Under the pieces are notes generated by a model that saw only the letters and a list, made by a program, of their open reading frames with translations, made no database searches and was not told where the DNA came from. The position numbers and the translations under genes are program-made. Source: an uncultured Chitinophagales bacterium (lineage in GTDB: Bacteria > Bacteroidota > Bacteroidia > Chitinophagales > UBA2359). Taken from it: a stretch of 50,636 bases of DNA. The stretch is from NCBI GenBank assembly GCA_937951415.1, contig CALFBW010000014.1:1-50636 (forward strand). Direction: 5' to 3'. Positions within the stretch are counted from its first letter, which is position 1, and the number at the start of each line of letters is the position of its first letter. This document shows, piece by piece, positions 45,735-50,636 of this stretch.

Positions 45735-46720
45735 CAGTCAACCTTCTTTTTTATTTTATAAGCCTCATCCACCGACATTTGGCGAATCATCCGAATCATA
45801 TACTCGCCCATCACTCCCATCATTAGGATGGTAAAGCCATTAAAGACAGAAATCAAAACCACCAAGGTGGTCCACCCTTTCACTTCTGAGCCATAAATAA
45901 ATCCGCGAATCAAGAAAAAAGCACCAATCAAAGCGCTTCCAATCGCTAATAGACCGCCTAAAAAAGTGAGTACTTTCAATGGAAAAGAACTGTAGTTGAA
46001 TAGCAAACGGCTCACCAACTTCAAAATCTTCATCAAGGAGTAGTTCGATTGTCCAACCATTCTTGCATGGTGATCTGTTGGAACATTTGCGACCTTTGAA
46101 GAATACATCAGTAATAGACCAGGAATATAAGGATAGAAAGTTCTGTGCCCTACTGCCATTTCCGCCACTTCCTTCGTGAATATTCTAAAATTTGTCAGCG
46201 TAATCTCCTTAGGTTTGTCAAAAACCTTTGCATTGAGATATCCAACCACTTTGGATCCCACTCGCCTTCCCAAAGAATGCTTCTTTTGATGAAAACGGGC
46301 AAAAACCAAATCGTAACCTTCATTGATCTTGCGAATCAAGTGAATCAATTCTGCAGGTGGATTCTGCAAATCATCGTCCATCGTCACCATGTAATCTCCG
46401 GTGGCATTTGCCATACCGCACAAAACAGCCGAATGCTGCCCATAGTTTTTCAATAGATCAATCGACTTAACTTCTTCGTATCGCTGCGCTAAATCTTTTA
46501 TTACCTCCCAAGAGTTATCCTTACTTCCGTCATTAACCAAAACAATTTCAAAGGATAAACGATGACTTTCAAAGAAATCAACGATCTGCTTAACGGTATC
46601 CCTGACAACGTCTTCACTGTTGTAGACAGGAATGACAATGGAGTATACCGACTGTCGATAAAGTTCCATGTTCAAAGGAAGCTCTTGAGCTACATCTTGT
46701 GCAATAACTGCTGTTGTCAT
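45734..46720 (-). CDS. GT2 glycosyltransferase, polyprenol-phosphate type (ArnC-like)
   Basis: The 328-residue protein has a ~27-residue N-terminal lead before YSIVIPVYNSEDVVRDT. It then has LVNDGSKDNSWEV, LLKNYGQHSAVLCGM, MDDDLQNPPAEL and two C-terminal membrane helices (about 235-310). It resembles ArnC/GtrB enzymes that attach a sugar to undecaprenyl phosphate. It is the first gene of the long minus-strand operon. A 231-base leader with a short ORF and a hairpin separates it from the nearest promoter-like box. Confidence 0.92.
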   Translation of the reverse strand: MTTAVIAQDVAQELPLNMELYRQSVYSIVIPVYNSEDVVRDTVKQIVDFFESHRLSFEIVLVNDGSKDNSWEVIKDLAQRYEEVKSIDLLKNYGQHSAVLCGMANATGDYMVTMDDDLQNPPAELIHLIRKINEGYDLVFARFHQKKHSLGRRVGSKVVGYLNAKVFDKPKEITLTNFRIFTKEVAEMAVGHRTFYPYIPGLLLMYSSKVANVPTDHHARMVGQSNYSLMKILKLVSRLLFNYSSFPLKVLTFLGGLLAIGSALIGAFFLIRGFIYGSEVKGWTTLVVLISVFNGFTILMMGVMGEYMIRMIRQMSVDEAYKIKKKVD

Positions 46721-46789
46721 AGGAGTGTTCCCGTTATTCTAATCCGTGTTCAGACGTTTTACAAGGTCATTCTGTCACTAAGAAGCCGA

Positions 46790-46818
46790 ATTGATTGAAC
46801 AGGAAGTAGTCAATCAAT
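46790..46818 (-). terminator. perfect hairpin after the 38-codon ORF, possible attenuator
   Basis: ATTGATTGA / TCAATCAAT forms a 9-base perfect stem with an 11-base loop, directly next to the stop codon of the small ORF and 69 bases before the GT2 start. No U run follows on the minus strand, so it may be an attenuator, an RNA-processing site or a translational element rather than a classic terminator. Confidence 0.5.
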
Positions 46819-46935
46819 CTATACTTCGTAAGGAGGCTCTTTGCCTTTGCACTCATCTCTCCTATTCTTTCCTGCTGCGCTTTCTCCAGTCATGAGAGCT
46901 TTGCAGAGATACTCCCAGTAACTGCAATTCATCAT
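46819..46935 (-). CDS. 38-residue small ORF upstream of the long operon
   Basis: The frame from ATG at 46933-46935 to TAG reads MMNCSYWEYLCKALMTGESA and continues with a Lys/Arg/Glu-rich end closing KEPPYEV, 38 residues in all. The composition looks like a real protein and not a random frame: an aromatic/hydrophobic first half and a charged second half. A TACCTTTG box lies 16 bases upstream. The hairpin begins right after its stop. It may be a leader peptide or a small protein. No family is assigned with confidence. Confidence 0.45.
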   Translation of the reverse strand: MMNCSYWEYLCKALMTGESAAGKNRRDECKGKEPPYEV

Positions 46936-46951
46936 GGAGCCAATTTGACCG

Positions 46952-46959
46952 CAAAGGTA
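46952..46959 (-). promoter_or_regulatory. -7 promoter box for the small ORF and/or the long operon
   Basis: The minus strand reads TACCTTTG, an exact TAnnTTTG match, 16 bases before the small ORF and 231 bases before the GT2 start. No convincing -33 element is seen. The intergenic stretch 46721-47158 otherwise holds the small ORF and the hairpin, plus an AT-rich stretch near 47000-47030 that shows nothing I can name. Confidence 0.5.
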
Positions 46960-47158
46960 TTCGACCTTTTACATAGTAGCACGCAGAACACACTTAAAGA
47001 TTAAATTTGTTGATATTTATCATATTAGCGAACACCCTCACTCGGTATCCTTACGTATTTTGCACGCTTTCTAGTAAATGTGCTTTTACAAATCTTTGTT
47101 CAGGTAGTCAATGATTTGGAATAAATGTCGATACTTGCCTGCAATCCACAAATCAAAC

Positions 47159-47887
47159 ATGAATCACCTGCGTTTTCAGACCAAAGAATGGGACTCCAAT
47201 TTTTTTGGAATCCGGGTAGCCAGCTTACAGGTCTCGGAGGCAGATGACTTATCGAACTTTGAAGAAAAGTATGCAAATGAGATCAAAGCATATGATTTAA
47301 TCTACATTTTTGCTGAAAAGCCGCTGCGTGCAGAAATCACAGGGAAGACCCAAGGTCGCGTATCACTCGTTGATGAAAAAGTAACCTTCCACAAGACGCT
47401 ACGGAAAAAATTTCCCAAAGAAGACTTTATAGTACCTTACAATGAACACTTCAGAAAAGAAGACATCATCAAAATCGGTATTCAATCAGGTACCCAGTCG
47501 AGATTTAAGATCGACCCGCAAATTAGCGAGGAAAAATTCGAAGAGCTTTACCGACTTTGGATGGAAAAATCACTTCAAGGGGAGCTTGCCGATTTAGTCT
47601 TGGTTTGTCGAGAAGAGGAAGAAAATCGTGGGATAATTACCTTGGGAATCAATGAAGACCAAGGATTTGTTGGTTTGTTTGCCGTAAAAGAACAATTTCG
47701 AGGGAGAGGTTATGGCTCACTATTGCTACAAGCAACCGAAAATTGGCTATTAGATCAGAAAGTGAATCAATTAGAAATAGTAACACAGGGATTTTCGAAA
47801 CTCTCGGTTGATTTCTACAAAAAAAGCGGCTTCGAGATCAAAAAAACGCAATATGTTTACCACTATTGGAGTCAAAAGGAAGCTTAA
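47159..47887 (+). CDS. GNAT acetyltransferase, RffC/WecD-like
   Basis: The 242-residue protein starts at the ATG at 47159 (MNHLRFQTKEWDSNFFGI); an upstream start at 47111 adds 16 residues without family match. The WDSNFFG motif and the later VSLVDEKVTF resemble RffC/WecD, which acetylates dTDP-4-amino-4,6-dideoxygalactose. The GNAT acetyl-CoA loop is VGLFAVKEQFRGRGYGSLLL (about residues 181-200). An RffA-like aminotransferase in the same locus supports this role. It is 24 bases from the ATG of the sulfatase-like gene and probably cotranscribed. Confidence 0.85.
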   Translation: MNHLRFQTKEWDSNFFGIRVASLQVSEADDLSNFEEKYANEIKAYDLIYIFAEKPLRAEITGKTQGRVSLVDEKVTFHKTLRKKFPKEDFIVPYNEHFRKEDIIKIGIQSGTQSRFKIDPQISEEKFEELYRLWMEKSLQGELADLVLVCREEEENRGIITLGINEDQGFVGLFAVKEQFRGRGYGSLLLQATENWLLDQKVNQLEIVTQGFSKLSVDFYKKSGFEIKKTQYVYHYWSQKEA

Positions 47888-47911
47888 TTAGCGTTGAAAA
47901 GAATAGAAAAA

Positions 47912-49312
47912 ATGGATCAAACCAGTTTCCACATGCCTTTGCTGGCGATTTTCTTGCTGTTCATTTTGGGCAACAACTCCAACTTGCTGTGTCAAGATGC
48001 TCAAAGCCCTAATGTCATCGTAGTGGTGGTCGACGACCTAGGATGGAAAGACCTCGGATATCACGGCAGTGCCATTCTAAGCCCAAACATCGACAGCTTG
48101 GCGGCCAATGGCACATTACTCGATCGATTTTATGCCTCCAATCTCTCCTCTGCAAGTCGGGCTGGAATACTGACTGGTCAGCATCCAGGAAGGTTTGGAC
48201 TGAGTGAAGAGAACATTTCCCCCAAGAAGTACGGCGGCTTAAACCCCAACGCAATCACTTTGGCGGAAATGCTGAAAAAAGAAGGCTATGAACACCGAGC
48301 TTGCATCGGAAAATGGCAGTTAGGACATTCCAATGTGAAATACCACCCGCTCAATCACGGATTCACACATTTCTATGGAAATTACGGTGACAAGGTAGAC
48401 CACTACAGCCACCAGAGAGACAAATTTGTGGACTGGCATCGCAATTACGAACTAGCCGATGATGAGGGCTATAGCACATCTTTACTAGCAGATGAAGCTG
48501 TTAGTTTTATCGCTTCCGTCCCCAACGAACCTTTTTTCTTGTACTTGTCTTTCAACGCACCTCAAAGCCCTTTACAAGCTCCTCAGGAATATCTTGATCT
48601 TTACGACTTCGACGAGAGCCAAGCTGCTTTCTCTGCCAAAGAAAAAAAGAAAACAACTGATCAGGCAAGCCGAGTAGGCCAAGGGAACAGTAAAAGGCAG
48701 ACCTACTCAGCGATGGTCTCGGCTATTGATGACGCAATCGGACAAGTAGTTTCAGCGCTAGAACTTTTAGAGATTAGAGAAAACACCCTAATCGTATTCG
48801 TTTCGGACGGTGGTGGTAATCCCAAAGAAGGAGCAGCAAGCTTTTTGCAAACTGGAAATATTGGGGAGTTTTACGAAGGTAATCTAAGAACTCCTGCCTT
48901 CGTAAATTTTCCTTCAAAAGTAAAAGCTGGACAAAAAACTGACGCCATTTGCGCGACCATCGATATTGCTCCTACAGTACTTTCACTAATTAATGCAGAA
49001 CACGAATATGCCTTCGATGGTATCGATCTCAGTCCCATCTTAAGCGACAAAAAGAACAGTGAATCCTTGCAAAATCGCATCCTGTACTTAGGTCCTGATG
49101 CCCTCGTGTCCGAAAAATTTAAATTTTACAAGGGAAAACTTTTCTTTCTTCCCAAGGACAAAAAAGAAAAACGAAATCTAAGCAAGCGCAATAAAAAGAC
49201 GGCTGAAAAATTCAGACAACTATTGGAAACGAAGAACAAAGAGTTCGAGTCTCCTGGAGTCATAAAAAAGGGCTTCCATCTCAGTCGTGATTGGAAAATG
49301 CCCATCGACTAA
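47912..49312 (+). CDS. sulfatase-like protein with degraded active site
   Basis: The 466-residue exported protein has a signal peptide (to about residue 28, ending LLCQ). The arylsulfatase fold is kept, but key residues are changed (numbering from ATG 47912). The formylglycine site is S-S-A-S-R (Ser79, Ala81) instead of C-x-P-S-R. GKWHLG has become GKWQLG (Gln136). APHTP has become APQSP (Gln218). SDNGG has become SDGGG (Gly300). The lysine before YEGG is Ile317. Only the DD metal pair, the Arg and the GK lysine remain. It is likely a pseudoenzyme. A TTG at 47894 in the same frame is an alternative start. Confidence 0.85.
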   Translation: MDQTSFHMPLLAIFLLFILGNNSNLLCQDAQSPNVIVVVVDDLGWKDLGYHGSAILSPNIDSLAANGTLLDRFYASNLSSASRAGILTGQHPGRFGLSEENISPKKYGGLNPNAITLAEMLKKEGYEHRACIGKWQLGHSNVKYHPLNHGFTHFYGNYGDKVDHYSHQRDKFVDWHRNYELADDEGYSTSLLADEAVSFIASVPNEPFFLYLSFNAPQSPLQAPQEYLDLYDFDESQAAFSAKEKKKTTDQASRVGQGNSKRQTYSAMVSAIDDAIGQVVSALELLEIRENTLIVFVSDGGGNPKEGAASFLQTGNIGEFYEGNLRTPAFVNFPSKVKAGQKTDAICATIDIAPTVLSLINAEHEYAFDGIDLSPILSDKKNSESLQNRILYLGPDALVSEKFKFYKGKLFFLPKDKKEKRNLSKRNKKTAEKFRQLLETKNKEFESPGVIKKGFHLSRDWKMPID

Positions 49313-49320
49313 ATTAAGAA

Positions 49321-50385
49321 CTACTTGTTTAGGTATTTCTCCGCCAATTGCTGCGCCAGCTTTTCAGTAAAAAGCTGCGCTCCCTTATTATTTACATGAT
49401 TCCCATCCCAAACATTTTCCTCTTGGTAAAGCTCTGGATACAAAGAAGCTGAACTCAAATTAAGTCTGTTCTTTTCGGGAAGCTCAAAAAAGACAGCAGC
49501 TAATTCTGCATAGGAATCTGGTGCCATCATCGGAGGAGCTACGAATATCAATTCAATAGATCTCGATTCACAGTAACGAATTAAATCTAACAATTGATCC
49601 AGATATTCTTGGTTAGTGGGCAAGCCCTCCATCTTCCCATCAAAGTAGCGAATACTGTTCCCTCGTTTCGTTTCATTCAACTTTCGTTTACTTTTCAAAA
49701 AACCCTTTCGAGCTTTCTTCGCTCCGCGGTCTTTCAATTTCTGAATGTTATTATAGCCGTCTCTATTTTCTCCCAGTCCTTTCTCTGCGGGATATTCCGA
49801 CATTGCCAATTCCATTGCCTTAGGCAACATGCCGATATTGAATAAGTTCTCTACCCAATTTATGCTATAGTTCTTTTTTATTAAATATTTATCTACCGAA
49901 TTAAAGTCATCTGCGTAGCCCTCCGTATTTTTCCAACTAAAACCCCAACTGTCTTTATCTAACCAGTATTTATTTCGATTGGTGTGCAAATTTTCTTTGC
50001 AAAATTTATCCCCTAAAGAAGTACCAATAGAACACAATTCAACTACCACCGTTTTTAATTGCTTTGGTTGGTCGGACAGCAAGTCATTTAAAACAAAAAA
50101 CACTTCCCCTGCCGAAGCTCCTGAAATTCCAAAGTTAAAAGACTGCACTTCTAAGCCCGTTTCATCTTGGTAGGTCTTATCAAAACTACTAGGATCTATC
50201 CCGTGATTTATTCTACTTGTTCCTAGGAATAAAAATTCGTATTTATCTTTTTCCTGCTCCCATACTTGCGACTTATTATAAATGACTGGCCCAGCGAAAT
50301 AAGTGGGCACCAATGACCGAATCAAAAACGAAGCGCCCAAGACAAGTAAAACCAATAAGATGAGCTTACTAATAAATCGAAGCAT
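49321..50385 (-). CDS. SGNH-hydrolase-like envelope protein, MBOAT partner
   Basis: The 354-residue protein has one N-terminal membrane anchor (about 7-25). It then has GTSRINHGIDP (about 54-64, at the place of block I), NFGISGASAGE and a C-terminal VWDGNHVNNKGAQLF carrying the Asp-x-x-His pair. This is the arrangement of AlgX/AlgJ/DltD-type proteins that work with an MBOAT O-acyltransferase. It lies 2 bases after such a gene. It would move an acyl group onto a glycan at the periplasmic side. The block I Ser is in GTSR instead of GDS. Confidence 0.75.
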   Translation of the reverse strand: MLRFISKLILLVLLVLGASFLIRSLVPTYFAGPVIYNKSQVWEQEKDKYEFLFLGTSRINHGIDPSSFDKTYQDETGLEVQSFNFGISGASAGEVFFVLNDLLSDQPKQLKTVVVELCSIGTSLGDKFCKENLHTNRNKYWLDKDSWGFSWKNTEGYADDFNSVDKYLIKKNYSINWVENLFNIGMLPKAMELAMSEYPAEKGLGENRDGYNNIQKLKDRGAKKARKGFLKSKRKLNETKRGNSIRYFDGKMEGLPTNQEYLDQLLDLIRYCESRSIELIFVAPPMMAPDSYAELAAVFFELPEKNRLNLSSASLYPELYQEENVWDGNHVNNKGAQLFTEKLAQQLAEKYLNK

Positions 50386-50387
50386 AT

Positions 50388-50636
50388 CTAAAATTGAAAA
50401 TAAATAAATTCAGAACTGCTGAAAACACCGAAGGATAAAATACTCAGTATGAGAAAAACATAAGTCGCCCAACGCAACAGAGTATTATCACTGCGTACCA
50501 AAGGTTTCCCACTCCCCCATTCTTCATAAAAATGGTAAGCCATTAAAATTCCTATAGAGACAATAATAAGCAATAAATCAGTCTGACTCACCTTCGGAAT
50601 CATACTCATATCCAGTTGTGAACTAGAAAGGATGAA
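50388..50636 (-). CDS. MBOAT O-acyltransferase, C-terminal end only
   Basis: The frame is open through the window edge and covers about the last 82 residues. It has two membrane helices (TDLLLIIVSIGILMAYHFYEE and ATYVFLILSILSFGVF) and ends in EFIYFQF, a typical end of AlgI-like MBOAT proteins. The rest of the protein lies outside. An ATG at 50609 is internal and should not be taken as the start. With the next gene it suggests O-acylation of the polymer. Confidence 0.72.
   Translation of the reverse strand, partial: FILSSSQLDMSMIPKVSQTDLLLIIVSIGILMAYHFYEEWGSGKPLVRSDNTLLRWATYVFLILSILSFGVFSSSEFIYFQF

Noticed and set aside
47894-47911. TTG start for the degraded sulfatase
   Set aside because: Possible, but the ATG at 47912 gives a more usual signal peptide start; kept only as an alternative.
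1-50636. tRNA, rRNA, insertion sequences or prophage genes
   Set aside because: I saw no cloverleaf with a CCA end, no transposase or integrase motif, and no phage structural gene.

Overview
The window comes from a member of the Bacteroidota. It encodes a type IX secretion 'gliding motility-associated' C-terminal sorting domain and many lipoproteins with short lipoboxes. Several start sites are preceded by the Bacteroidota -7 promoter element TAnnTTTG. The hydrolase/CBS/OMP/NAD kinase block also resembles arrangements common in this phylum. Genus cannot be assigned from the sequence alone.

Layout. Positions 1-17970 are mostly housekeeping and generic accessory genes: the N-terminal part of citrate synthase; NAD kinase, an Omp85-like barrel, a CBS protein and an alpha/beta hydrolase in one run; a 1259-residue secreted SBBP/PKD protein; a small exported protein; a RelE/HigB-type toxin-antitoxin pair; an orphan peptide-binding lipoprotein; a TIGR01777 epimerase; heme A synthase; a lipoprotein; a CaiB/BaiF CoA-transferase; and an O-antigen-ligase-like protein with a TPR tail. 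One 290-base intergenic stretch (13034-13324) holds an imperfect inverted repeat.

Positions 18090-50636 form a large surface-glycan locus. It contains three polyprenol-phosphate-type GT2 glycosyltransferases and two very large YfhO-like membrane proteins (905 and 901 aa). There are two paralogous 571/582-aa membrane proteins sharing a TNDDVG motif in the first extracytoplasmic loop. There is a pair of half-size EamA-type (ArnE/ArnF-like) proteins, an LPG-synthase-TM/flippase-like protein, two paralogous zinc-ribbon methyltransferases, three sulfotransferases and two sulfatases. Two DegT/DnrJ aminotransferases (one RffA/WecE-like), a third divergent PLP protein, a WbqC protein and an RffC-like acetyltransferase are also present. 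An SGNH protein plus the C-terminus of an MBOAT acyltransferase closes the window. From 46720 down to 27160 the minus-strand genes are nearly contiguous, with many 1-23 base overlaps, and read as one long operon.

How it may work together (inference): cytoplasmic enzymes make an amino-dideoxy sugar; GT2 enzymes load sugars onto a polyprenyl phosphate; the ArnEF-like pair and/or the flippase-like protein move them across the membrane; YfhO-like and TNDDVG-type proteins act as GT-C-type transferases; sulfotransferases and an MBOAT/SGNH pair decorate the product. The most unusual feature is that four MORN_2 (YwqK-like) repeat lipoproteins sit directly downstream of, and in three cases overlap, glycan-assembly genes. 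One of the two sulfatases has lost most of its catalytic residues and looks like a pseudoenzyme. A 38-codon ORF with its own promoter-like box and an adjoining perfect hairpin precedes the long operon.
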